Part shown: one piece after another, positions 26,432-34,451 of the stretch
Layout of the letters: each line of letters opens with the position of its first letter
How positions within the stretch are numbered: position 1 is the first letter of the stretch
DNA from: CBDFHV01 sp965247705
Lineage (GTDB): Bacteria > Pseudomonadota > Alphaproteobacteria > Rhodospirillales > CAMCUA01
Length of the DNA stretch: 64,000 nucleotides
NCBI GenBank assembly: GCA_965247705.1
Contig: CBDFHV010000077.1
Location: forward strand, 1-64,000
Direction: 5' to 3'
Translations under genes and position numbers: made by a program
Notes under the pieces: generated by a model
Database searches by the model: none
The model's input: the letters and a program-made list of their open reading frames with translations, nothing else
What the model was told of the DNA's origin: nothing

Positions 26432-27601
26432 ATGAAGATCACGGGCGTCGAAACCATCGCCATTTCCTTGCCCTACAATCGCGCCATCGTCTCGAGTTTT
26501 CGCGGCAAGCAGGAGGGCGCGAAATCAATTCTGGTCAAGGTGTCGACAGACGAAGGATTGATCGGTCTCGGCGAGGCCATCGGTCAGCCGCCGTGGAACG
26601 ACCTTAGCCAAACCATGATCGAAAAGCATCTAAAGCCGGTCTTGCTGGGAGAAAACCCTTTCCGCATCGAACGTCTCACCAAGCGCATGGAGGCGGTGAC
26701 GACGTATTGGGTCTGGGCGTCGGGTTCCTTTGCCGTCAGCGCGGTGGAAATGGCCCTTTGGGACATCAAGGGCAAGGCGCTGAACGTGCCGGTCTACGAA
26801 CTGCTGGGCGGCCAGGTCCGGGACAGGATTCCCCTGACCGGCTACGTCTTCATCGGCACGCCGGAAGAAAACGTGGAACTTGCGCGGTTTTACATGAGTC
26901 TTGGGCTGCCGGGGCTCAAGGTCAAGGTGGGACTCGATCCGCGGTCGGACGTGGACCGCGTGGCCGCCCTACGCGACGCGGTCGGTCCAGAAAAGATCAT
27001 CCGCATCGACGCTGATGGGGCGTGGTCGGCCAAGAAGGCGATTCAGGTCATTAAAAGCCTGACGCCCTACGGACTTGCCCTGGCCGAGCAGCCCGTCCCC
27101 GTGCACGACCACGAAGGCCTCGGTCTGGTCAGGCGAAGCGTCGACGTGCCGGTGGCGCCGGATGGCCCTTTGAGGACCCTCGAGGACGCCGTGCGCTACA
27201 TTCGCATGCAGAACTGTGATGCCCTGGTCATCCGCCCGGAGCAGACTGGCGGCCTGCAGAACTTCCGCCACGTGGCGGCGATGGCCGGCGCCGCCGGTCT
27301 TTCCTGCACCTCCGGCAGCGCCGGAACGTCGGGCGTCCTGATGGCGGCCCGACTTCACGCCGTGGCGAGTTGCTCAAACTTTCCTTATCCCAGCGACTCC
27401 CACTACTATTTCCTTGCCGATGACGTGCTCGAGGGCGGCATGCTAAAGATCGAGGATGGCGCCATGTCGGTGCCCACGGGCCCAGGTTTGGGTGTGGAAC
27501 TGGATGACGAGAAGGTGAAGGAATATGCGGCCAAGCACGTTGAAACGACCCACTGGGTTTCCGACGAATTCATCCCGAAGGCGCCGCGGCACTGGTTCTA
27601 G
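26432..27601 (+). CDS. Mandelate racemase/muconate lactonizing-family enzyme
   Basis: A 389-residue enolase-superfamily enzyme. ATG 26432 follows a GGGGGAAG ribosome-binding site. The N-terminal capping domain starts MKITGVETIAISLPYNR. The barrel shows the catalytic Lys pair in GLPGLKVKVGLD, then metal ligands RIDADGAW (Asp), LAEQPVPVHD (Glu) and VAPDGPLRTL (Asp). The second general base region is less clear, because the usual late Lys or His-Asp is replaced by SGSAGTSGVLMAARLH. This leaves the reaction open: racemase or epimerase, cycloisomerase, or N-succinyl-amino-acid racemase-like. The family includes dipeptide epimerases and acyl-amino-acid racemases, fitting the peptide-degrading neighbours. 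Confidence 0.88.
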   Translation: MKITGVETIAISLPYNRAIVSSFRGKQEGAKSILVKVSTDEGLIGLGEAIGQPPWNDLSQTMIEKHLKPVLLGENPFRIERLTKRMEAVTTYWVWASGSFAVSAVEMALWDIKGKALNVPVYELLGGQVRDRIPLTGYVFIGTPEENVELARFYMSLGLPGLKVKVGLDPRSDVDRVAALRDAVGPEKIIRIDADGAWSAKKAIQVIKSLTPYGLALAEQPVPVHDHEGLGLVRRSVDVPVAPDGPLRTLEDAVRYIRMQNCDALVIRPEQTGGLQNFRHVAAMAGAAGLSCTSGSAGTSGVLMAARLHAVASCSNFPYPSDSHYYFLADDVLEGGMLKIEDGAMSVPTGPGLGVELDDEKVKEYAAKHVETTHWVSDEFIPKAPRHWF

Positions 27602-27612
27602 GCACAGTGGAG

Positions 27613-29088
27613 GCGGTTGCAAAACGGATGTTTTGCGTTGGATTTTCCGCTTTGAGCGGGTGATTTTGGTTTGTTGTCGAGGCGGCCGCAGGCCTTTTCC
27701 GGTATGTTGGATTTGCGAGAAACAACACCTGGAAAGGACTGCCGGCCATGCCTCTACGCGAGACGCTATCAGTTTATTGGCAGAGCCTTCAAGGCGAACT
27801 TTTTCCGGCGCTGGAGGAGGAGCTTGGGCCGCTCGGCGACCGCTATCGCGACCTGGTGACGGTGCTCGAGCTGGCGCGCATCGAGGCTTTCGTGCGGGAC
27901 TGGCCGGGTGTGGTCGGGCGTCCGCGCAAGGACCGGGCGGCGCTGGCGCGGGGCTTTGTCGCCAAGGCGGTCTTCAACATCGCCCAAACCACCGTGCTGA
28001 TCGAGCGCCTGGTGCTGGACAAGACCCTGCGGCGGCTGTGCGGCTGGACCCGGGCCGGCGCGGTTCCGAGCGCGGCGACGTTCTCGCGGGCCTTTGGCGA
28101 GTTCGCGGCGAGCGATCTGCCCGGCCGTCTGCACGCGGCGGTGATCGCCAAGACCCAAGGGGCGCGCCTGGTCGGCCACATCGCCCGCGATGCCACCGCG
28201 ATCGAGGCCCGCGAGCGGGCGCCGAAGAAGGCGAAACCCGAGGCCCGGCCAAAGCGCAAGCGTGGCCGGCCCAGGAAGGGCGAGGAACGGCCCAAGGCGC
28301 CCCCGGAGCGCCGCCGCCTGGAACGCCAAGGCGCGATGGGCCTACCTGAGATGCTGGCCGATCTGCCGCGGGCCTGCACCACCGGGGTCAAGCAGAACGC
28401 CAAGGGCTACCGCACCCATTGGATCGGCTACAAGCTGCACCTCGACGTGGCCGACGGCGACATCCCGATCGCCGCGCTGCTCACCTCGGCCAGCCTGCAC
28501 GACAGCCAGGCGGCGATCCCGCTGGCCACCATGACCGCCGCCCGGGTAACCAGCCTCTACGACCTGATGGACTCGGCCTACGACGCCCCGGAGATCAAGG
28601 CCCACAGCCGCGCCCTCGGCCATGTTCCCCTGATCGAGCCCCATCCGCGAACCAAACAGGGCAAGGAACAGCGCAAGGCCGAGATCAAACGGCAAAAGCG
28701 CATCGGCCTGCGAGCTGCCGAGCACCACCGCTATCAGCTGCGCTCAGCCGCCGAGCGCGTCATCGCCAACCTCAAGGACAACTTCGCCGGCCGCATGATC
28801 CGCGTCCGCGGCCCCGACAAGGTCGCCTGCCACCTCATGTTCGGCCTCACCGCGCTTGCCGCCATCCAGATCATGCGCCTCGTCCCCTAGCCACTGAAAG
28901 CGCTTCGGTCGGCGTCCCGCAACTCCCGCAAATAGCAGGGAGAACGAAACCGCCTGGCCACCCCCGAGCCGTTTCCAGCGCAAAGATCAGCCGCCGCCCC
29001 AAATCGCACCACCCCGCACCCCAACCACGCCACCGCAACAATCCGCCCAGAAAATTCAGCATCCCTGAGCAAGAATATTGCAAGCAGC
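27613..29088 (+). mobile_element. IS4/IS5-type DDE transposon
   Basis: The inner ends read GCGGTTGCAA on the left (27613) and, complemented, GCTGCTTGCAA on the right (29088), a short imperfect inverted repeat. The element starts 11 bp after the enolase-family stop codon. The boundaries are approximate. About 200 bp between the transposase stop and the right end hold no gene. Confidence 0.5.
27748..28890 (+). CDS. DDE transposase (IS4/IS5 superfamily)
   Basis: A 380-residue transposase from ATG 27748 with GGAAAGGA upstream. Catalytic motifs: IARDATAIEARERAP (first Asp), SLYDLMDSAYDAPEIKAH (second Asp) and RSAAERVIANLKDNF (Glu). An Arg/Lys-rich insertion (KAKPEARPKRKRGRPRKG) sits after the first Asp. 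The segment GYKLHLDVADGDIPIAALLT is typical of DDE_Tnp_1 proteins. The frame is intact, so the element may be active. The precise IS family is not certain from reading alone. It ends a run of metabolic genes and begins the IS-rich segment to the right. Confidence 0.85.
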   Translation: MPLRETLSVYWQSLQGELFPALEEELGPLGDRYRDLVTVLELARIEAFVRDWPGVVGRPRKDRAALARGFVAKAVFNIAQTTVLIERLVLDKTLRRLCGWTRAGAVPSAATFSRAFGEFAASDLPGRLHAAVIAKTQGARLVGHIARDATAIEARERAPKKAKPEARPKRKRGRPRKGEERPKAPPERRRLERQGAMGLPEMLADLPRACTTGVKQNAKGYRTHWIGYKLHLDVADGDIPIAALLTSASLHDSQAAIPLATMTAARVTSLYDLMDSAYDAPEIKAHSRALGHVPLIEPHPRTKQGKEQRKAEIKRQKRIGLRAAEHHRYQLRSAAERVIANLKDNFAGRMIRVRGPDKVACHLMFGLTALAAIQIMRLVP

Positions 29089-29350
29089 TCAGTGTAATTG
29101 TAAGCATGGCGCCGACGGAGCGCGAACCTCGGTAGTGTCGGCATTACCGATCAGCGAGCACACGGATGTCCGTGTCCTTCGTCCTGCTGGGCAGCGACAT
29201 CATCCTGTGGGAAAGCCGCGCTGGTCATCGACGGACTGGCCGTGGCGTACCGGCGAATCTCACATCTACCACGGACCCGCCAGGAACCGCCCTACTGGGC
29301 CTGTCAGGCTAATGCGAACCAGTCTCCGAATTGGCTGGCTAACGCCGTGA
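29089..29350. other. Unassigned DNA between IS elements
   Basis: Between the DDE transposon and the IS6 remnant I see no coding frame with family character, no RNA gene and no clear repeat. Confidence 0.4.
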
Positions 29351-29447
29351 TCATGCGGCCAGTTGACGCCATTCCGCCCGCGCCGCGGAGCTGCTTGAAG
29401 TCGTTGCGGCGGTTGAGGTTTCTTTGGTGGGTGAAATGGTTGTGAAG
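29351..29447 (-). pseudogene. IS6-family transposase, C-terminal scrap
   Basis: Read on the minus strand from 29447, the DNA gives HNHFTHQRNLNRRNDFKQLR. After a one-base shift it gives AARAEWRQLAA and a stop at 29351. IS6-type transposases end with a similar VHNHFNxERHL...RAAALAEWRxL pattern, so this looks like the last ~32 residues with a frameshift. The IS256 inverted repeat starts directly at 29448. It may be the missing end of the IS6 fragment at 7427-7741, but that is a guess. Confidence 0.5.
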
Positions 29448-29492
29448 GTCGTGTCCCAGGACGTGGTGTAGGAGTTGTTGGAGCCCCTGTTA

Positions 29493-29560
29493 GCTGTGGA
29501 TAGGCGGCTTGCCGTAGCGACCGCCGAGAGTCTGGCGTAGGCAAGTCGGCTATCCACAGC
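29493..29560. repeat. Subterminal hairpin of IS256
   Basis: The 21-base arms (29493-29513 and 29540-29560) begin GCTGTGGATAG and end CTATCCACAGC, with two mismatches, around a 26-base loop. The hairpin lies between the left terminal repeat and the transposase start, so it could block transcription entering from outside or regulate transposase expression. Confidence 0.7.
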
Positions 29561-29628
29561 GGAGGCCATCGCGGTTCCGGTTTAGGGTTGGGCTAGTGCA
29601 AACCAACCTGACCCGAAGGAGAACCACG

Positions 29629-30825
29629 ATGACCCAGGATATGATGACCCTGCGCGCGCTTTTGGAGAAGAGCTCCGATGCCGATCTGCTTCGCGAGATG
29701 ATCGGCTTCACGGCCGAGCGGCTGATGGCACTGGAGGTTGAGGGCCTGACCGGCGCCGGGCACGGCGAGCGCTCGGCGGATCGTATCACCCATCGCAACG
29801 GCTACCGCGACCGGTCCTGGGAGACGCGGGCCGGCACGGTGGAGCTGAAGATCCCGAAGCTGAGGAAGGGGAGCTACTTCCCGGGCTTCCTGGAGCCGCG
29901 GCGGATGGCCGAGAAGGCGCTGGCTGCGGTGATCCAGGAGGCCTACATCCAGGGGGTGTCGACCCGCTCGGTCGACGATCTGGTTCAGGCGATGGGGATG
30001 TCGGGCGCCTCCAAGAGCCAGGTCTCCAGGCTGTGCGGCGAGATCGACGATAAGGTCAACGGCTTCCTCGATCGACCGCTGGAGGGCGACTGGCCCTATC
30101 TGTGGCTCGACGCCACCTACGTGAAGGTGCGCCAGACCGGACGCATCGTCTCGGTCGCGGTGACCGTGGCTGTGGCCGTCAACGACCAAGGCCGCCGCGA
30201 GGTCCTGGGCGTGGCGATCGGCGCGTCGGAGGCCGAGACCTTCTGGACCGAGTTCCTGCGCTCGCTGGCCCGGCGCGGGCTGCGCGGCGTGAAGCTGGTG
30301 ATCTCCGACGACCACAAGGGCCTGAAGGCCGCCGCGACCCGGATCCTCGGCGCCACATGGCAAAGATGCCGCGTGCACTTCGCCCGCAACCTGCTGGCCC
30401 ATGCCGGCCGCCAGGGCCGGCGCGTCGTCTCCGCCTTCGTCGCCACCGCCTTCGCCCAGGAGGACGCCGACAGCGCGAAGGTCCAGTGGCGCCAGGTCGC
30501 CGACCAACTCAGGCCCAAGGTGCCCAAGCTGGCAGTTCTCATGGACGAAGCCGAGCACGACGTCCTCGCCTACATGAGCTTCCCCAGGGAGCACCGCCAG
30601 AAATTGCACTCCACAAACCCGATCGAACGGCTCCATGCCGAGGTCAAGCGTCGCACCAACGTCGTCGGTATCTTTCCCAACGAAGCCGCCATCACACGGC
30701 TCGTCGGCGCCATCCTTCTCGAGCAGAACGACGAGTGGGCCGTCTCAAGGAGATACATGACGCTGGAATCAATCGCTCCGCTGAGCGATGGTGTCCCCAT
30801 CACGGTGCCCACCGTGGCAGCCTGA
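29629..30825 (+). CDS. IS256-family (mutator-type) transposase
   Basis: A 398-residue transposase. ATG 29629 is chosen because AAGGAG lies eight bases upstream, while the longer frame from 29596 lacks one. The N-terminus MTQDMMTLRALLEKSSDADLL leads to the IS256 hallmark DRITHRNGYRDRSWETRAGT. Catalytic residues lie in YLWLDATYVKVRQ (first Asp), LVISDDHKGLKAA (second Asp) and HSTNPIERLHAEVKRR (Glu). WQRCRVHFARNLL is the conserved Cys-His segment. The frame is intact. The element interrupts a protein kinase gene on its right. Confidence 0.93.
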   Translation: MTQDMMTLRALLEKSSDADLLREMIGFTAERLMALEVEGLTGAGHGERSADRITHRNGYRDRSWETRAGTVELKIPKLRKGSYFPGFLEPRRMAEKALAAVIQEAYIQGVSTRSVDDLVQAMGMSGASKSQVSRLCGEIDDKVNGFLDRPLEGDWPYLWLDATYVKVRQTGRIVSVAVTVAVAVNDQGRREVLGVAIGASEAETFWTEFLRSLARRGLRGVKLVISDDHKGLKAAATRILGATWQRCRVHFARNLLAHAGRQGRRVVSAFVATAFAQEDADSAKVQWRQVADQLRPKVPKLAVLMDEAEHDVLAYMSFPREHRQKLHSTNPIERLHAEVKRRTNVVGIFPNEAAITRLVGAILLEQNDEWAVSRRYMTLESIAPLSDGVPITVPTVAA

Positions 30826-30894
30826 ACGTCCCGGCCCTACCCGCCGGGAGCCGCGTAGAGCGCAACGCTCTTACACCACTCCGCGGGACACGAT

Positions 30895-31318
30895 GAACCA
30901 GCTCAGCAGCGTGACACGCACTCAAGATTGCGAGCAGTTCCCGTGTCGCATTGATTGCTGTGCCAAGCTCAACCTGCACCTGACTCTCACACCATTGGCG
31001 CAACGTTGGACCCTCGTTGAAATCGGTCACGATATAGGGTTTGGCCTTGGCCTCCTTCCACAGATGGGCATTGCTTTCGATCAGGCGCGGAATACCCCCT
31101 GCATCGACCGTGTCGTACGCTGTGGCCTCTCTGAAAAAGCGCACTCGCTGTTTTAGACCGCTCTTCGCTTTGGCCGCTTTCAGAAACCCTTCGCGGTCGT
31201 CGCGCTTTCGGCGAACCCGCCAAGCATTGCCCTGTCCACCTCCCCGAAGCTTTTGGACCACAACCCAACTGTCGCGCCAACGCGCTTGGCTCACCCAAAT
31301 TTCATGATGGTCTGTCAT
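30895..31318 (-). pseudogene. Protein kinase, N-lobe only, cut by IS256
   Basis: About 141 residues from ATG 31318 match the N-lobe of a Ser/Thr-type protein kinase. A Gly-rich loop is visible (KLRGGGQGNAWRVRR), with the ATP-binding Lys in EGFLKAAKAKSG and the hinge region AKPYIVTDFNEGPTLRQW. The sequence stops at CHAAELVHR, exactly inside the HRD catalytic motif, where the IS256 right end begins. The catalytic Asp, DFG and C-lobe are not found on the other side of IS256. The 68 bases between this gene and the IS1380 copy hold nothing recognised. Confidence 0.8.
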
Positions 31319-31386
31319 GTTAGGCGCATAGCCTGATCGGCGTCTCCGGCCAACCCAGCCAAGCTGTCACCGCTTGCCGCACGGAG

Positions 31387-32993
31387 CTAGCCCCAATTAT
31401 TCATGACGGCCATCGGATTTCAGCGGGACGAGCGGTAGCGACCGGGTTGACGGCGATTTTTGAGACGGATTGTCGGAGAGGTTGGAGGTTGTTGTTCGGG
31501 GCTCGTCCGGCGGCACCTGCCGCTTGGTTCAGGGCCCTTGGGCGGTGATGCGCCCGGCGATGGCGATCATGGCCGGCTGATAGGGATAGGCCGAAGGCAG
31601 GGCGATCCTGAGGCGCGACTTGAGCTCCTCGACGCGGACGGCGATTTTGAGAAACGCCCGGCGCAGGGTTTCGAAGGTGGCCGTTCGCCACAGCGATTTC
31701 CGAGGCGCCGCTTGGCGAAGCTGATGCAGCAGCCAGTAGGCGCCGGTATGCAGGAAGAGGCGGAACTGGTTGGCCTCCCAACGGTGGCACGACGTGCGGT
31801 CGGACTTGGTGTAGAGCTTGTGGTCCTTGATCATGTTTTCCATCCGCCCGCGGGCGCAGTAGACCTTCTCGTAGAGCGCCTTGGCGCGGCCGCTCAGGTT
31901 GGTGACGACGAAGCGGACGTCACAGCCCTTGGCGGTAGCTTCCACGCGGGCGATGACCGAGCGTTGCCGTGACCAGCTTTTGGCCTGGTAGCCGGTGTGG
32001 AAGAAGCGGCGCACCTTATCCTTTCCCTGCCCCGCCCGGCGCACGGCGGCGTCCTCGCACCACGGCTGGCCGATCCTGTTCAGCCGGGCGTTGCCGGAAA
32101 GCCCGAAGATGTAGCCGCAGCCCTGACGTTCGAGGAATTCCATGGCCTCCGGCGTGGCGTAGTGGCCATCGCCCCGCACGGTGATCTCGACCCGTGGCCA
32201 GTTGCGGCGGATGCGGCCGATGACGTGTCTCAGGATCCGCGCCGCCTCGTCGCCGGAGGGCCGCTTGCCGGGACGCAGCAGTGACATCACCGGCTTGCCG
32301 GTGGCCGCCTCGAAGATATGGATGGGTTGGAAGCAATAGTCGTCGTAATGGGCGTTGAACAGCGCCAGCTGCTGGCCGCCGTGAACGGCATCGTCGGTGT
32401 CGTCGATATCGAGAACGATGCGCGCCGGAACGCGCTTGAAGCTGGCGCAAAACAGATCGATCATCGACAGCCCCATGCGCCCGAGCGCGCGCCATGACGG
32501 CGCGTTCTCGAGGCGCGACAGGGTCGGTTGGCTCATCAGGTCGTCGCCGCTCTCGGACAAACGGCCACAGGCCAGCTTGAACGCCGGATCGAAACGCAGA
32601 ACGTCGAGGTCGTCGCAATCCTCATACCCGCAGGCAATAGCGAACAGGCGCGCCCGGATCATGTCTACGTAAGCGTGGGTCGTGCTCGCCGGGTCGCGCA
32701 CGTCGGTGACGCAGGAAGCGAGCACGTCGGCGATGCCGAGCCGCCTGTCGATCTCGCCCAACAACAACACCCCGCCGTCCGACGACAGCCGTCCGCCGTC
32801 GACGCGGGCGCAAAGCGGCTTGCCTCCAACGGGCGACAAACCAGGGAGATAGGGGGTAATCTCGTTCATGGTGAGCCGTGGGTTGTTCTGTTGCCATGTG
32901 ATCTTGTCTTGACACCAAAATCATACGGCATTTCAACAGGTTAATCTACGCTCACCAGCATTTCCAATCAGCGCCGTGAATAATTCGGGCTAG
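31387..32993 (-). mobile_element. IS1380-family element copy 3, intact
   Basis: 1599 bp (31391-32989) flanked by CTAG on both sides, with the same termini as copy 2 at 7911. It has the same orientation as copy 2 and lies about 22 kb downstream of it. A one-base difference in the right subterminal region (TTTCCAATC instead of TTTTCAATC) marks it as a separate copy. Confidence 0.92.
31529..32869 (-). CDS. IS1380-family transposase
   Basis: A 446-residue intact DDE transposase from ATG 32869. Compared with the copy at 8053-9393 it has Val for Phe in the segment LCARVDGGRLSSDGG and Met for Thr in RMGLSMIDLF. The latter change is shared with the copy at 46503-47843, so these two are closer to each other than to copy 2. 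Catalytic motifs are unchanged (LDIDDTDDAVHGG, VRGDGHYATPEAMEF). It is the right-hand partner of the composite-transposon-like arrangement around the catabolic cluster. Confidence 0.93.
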   Translation of the reverse strand: MNEITPYLPGLSPVGGKPLCARVDGGRLSSDGGVLLLGEIDRRLGIADVLASCVTDVRDPASTTHAYVDMIRARLFAIACGYEDCDDLDVLRFDPAFKLACGRLSESGDDLMSQPTLSRLENAPSWRALGRMGLSMIDLFCASFKRVPARIVLDIDDTDDAVHGGQQLALFNAHYDDYCFQPIHIFEAATGKPVMSLLRPGKRPSGDEAARILRHVIGRIRRNWPRVEITVRGDGHYATPEAMEFLERQGCGYIFGLSGNARLNRIGQPWCEDAAVRRAGQGKDKVRRFFHTGYQAKSWSRQRSVIARVEATAKGCDVRFVVTNLSGRAKALYEKVYCARGRMENMIKDHKLYTKSDRTSCHRWEANQFRLFLHTGAYWLLHQLRQAAPRKSLWRTATFETLRRAFLKIAVRVEELKSRLRIALPSAYPYQPAMIAIAGRITAQGP

Positions 32994-33198
32994 GAGCCTG
33001 CGCCGCGGAAGTTCTGGCGACGGGCGAGGCGATTGCGGGTGCGGCTTTCTGGCCTGAACACGGGAGTTCGAGTGTCATCCGGCTCCGACATGGAGGTTCC
33101 CGCCTGGGAGCGTTGAGGGCAGCATGTTCTCGTTTCATTCGTGTTCATGGCCTTTCGACGTGCCGAGCCCGCGAGGATTGGCCGGCCGGGCTCCCCGG
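32994..33198. other. Unassigned DNA after IS1380 copy 3
   Basis: No gene is recognised. A GC-rich inverted repeat (GGCCGGCCGGGCTCCCCGG, ~33179-33200) follows the IS1182 stop codon on the minus strand and could be part of that element's end. Confidence 0.35.
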
Positions 33199-33910
33199 TC
33201 AGCAAGCCACGAGCGCCTGCATCCGCTTGACGGTCAACGCCAGGCACATCAGGTCCCATTCGCCCCGTACCTTCGCCAAGCCCCGGAAGCTGAAACGCCG
33301 GAACCCCAGCACGTCCTTGATCCAACCGTTCGGCGCCTCCGACAACCATTTGCGTTCCGCGTATTGCGCCCGACCCTCCGGGGTCGCCAGCTTGTCGCCC
33401 ATGCGGTGCGTCGCGGGGCGCGTGTCCGGGTCGACCGCCGCCTGGGCCTTGCCTTCCCGGCCCAGCGCCACATGCCCATCGATGCCGCGCTCCTCAAGCG
33501 CCGCAAGGTCCGCCTCGTTGCAATAGCCCGCATCCGCGAGCACCACCTCCGGCTCGATCTCGAATGCCTCCTTCACCCCGTCAAGCACCATCATCCGGCC
33601 CTGGTCGGTGGCCTGCGGACCGACATGCGTTCCGACAATGATCTGGTGCGCCCCGTCCACCACCGTCTGCGCGTTGTAACACTGCTGGAACTCGTCGCCG
33701 CTGGTCTTCATGATCCGACTTTCGGGGTCGGTGAAATTGCTCTGGGCCTTCGGCTCGGGCTCGCCATAGTCCCGTTTGTACGGCTGGCCACCCCTGGGGT
33801 TGCGGTCCTGGCCGGGCTTGCGCCCACGCGCCTCGTCGGCCGCGCGTTGCGCCGCTTCCAGCCGTTCCCTGGCCGCCCGGATCGCCGCCAGCCGCCAGCA
33901 TCGCTGCGTT
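33199..33910 (-). pseudogene. IS1182-family transposase, C-terminal part
   Basis: The open frame to 33199 gives about 235 residues of family character. RCWRLAAIRAARERLEAAQ is the mid-protein helix. GDEFQQCYNAQTVVDGAHQ and VVLADAGYCNEADLAALEE hold the later catalytic Asp. YAERKWLSEAPNGWIKDVLG and FSFRGLAKVRGEWDLMCLAL form the Glu region and C-terminus. The first half, with the N-terminal helix-turn-helix and first Asp, is missing. The 5' side (MVPDRPLAHHRVNDE) has no family match. It is non-functional. Confidence 0.85.
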
Positions 33911-34266
33911 GCCGTTGGTGGTGACGCTGTGAGGTAGCCGGGAGCGGGCCGGAGGCAGGTCGATGCATCCTCGTCATTGACACGGTGGTGCGCCAGTGGA
34001 CGGTCCGGAACCACTCGACGGTGCGACGGGAACCGAGGCGAGCGGTCCTTGGTTGCATTGAGCTTCCACGAGCGGGTAATCGGCGTGGAGACCTTCGTTG
34101 CTGATCTGGCAGAGCTGTGTCCCGCGAAACTGGGACCGAACGACGTGCTGGCCGTTCGCTAGAGGAAGGCGTGGCACGGCGATTCCGGTGGACGTTCGAG
34201 TTCGAGAGGCGGCTGCCCATCGGGAGACACCCGTGGAACAGACGAACGATGTCGGCACCGACCATG
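33911..34266. other. Unassigned 350-bp stretch
   Basis: This lies between the IS1182 remnant and the left end of the IS21 element. No frame here shows family features, and no tRNA or obvious repeat was seen. It may be scrambled remnants of the IS1182 target. Confidence 0.4.
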
Positions 34267-34335
34267 TGTCAACGGCGGAGTAACAAGGGGCCATTGGGCG
34301 GCGTAAAAAGGGGCCACTCGGTGTTTGAGGCTTGT

Positions 34336-34432
34336 CCCCGTAGTCCATAGGAGGGACCCGCGCGCGGCGCGGCGTGCCTCTCAGTTGGCTGACGCGGCGG
34401 CGCGCGTGGGAGGGGCCTGTGGACCCACGGGG
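34336..34432 (-). repeat. Long imperfect hairpin after istB (second copy)
   Basis: On the istB coding strand the outer pairs are CCCCGT and ACGGGG, where the copy at 7247-7341 has CCCGGT and ACCGGG, a compensatory change. GTGGGTCCACAGG and TCCCTCCTATGGACTAC are shared by both copies. The inner stem differs (GC-rich here) but still pairs in part. Confidence 0.6.
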
Positions 34433-34451
34433 GCAAGCGACGCGAGGTAGG

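Larger units (their letters stand above)
29448..30894 (+). mobile_element. IS256-family element
   Basis: The terminal inverted repeats pair over ~26 bases: GTCGTGTCCCAGGACGTGG at the left and, complemented, ATCGTGTCCCGCGGAGTGG at the right, both continuing into TGTArGAG. One transposase gene lies inside. The flanks do not show the 8-9 bp target duplication expected of IS256. The left flank is an IS6 scrap and the right flank a kinase gene, so an adjacent deletion or recombination has probably occurred. Confidence 0.85.

Noticed and set aside
25067..27601. An 844-residue frame spanning the M81 gene and the enolase-family gene
   Set aside because: The first part is an Arg-rich shadow of the M81 gene; only the part from 26432 is real protein, and it has its own start and ribosome-binding site.
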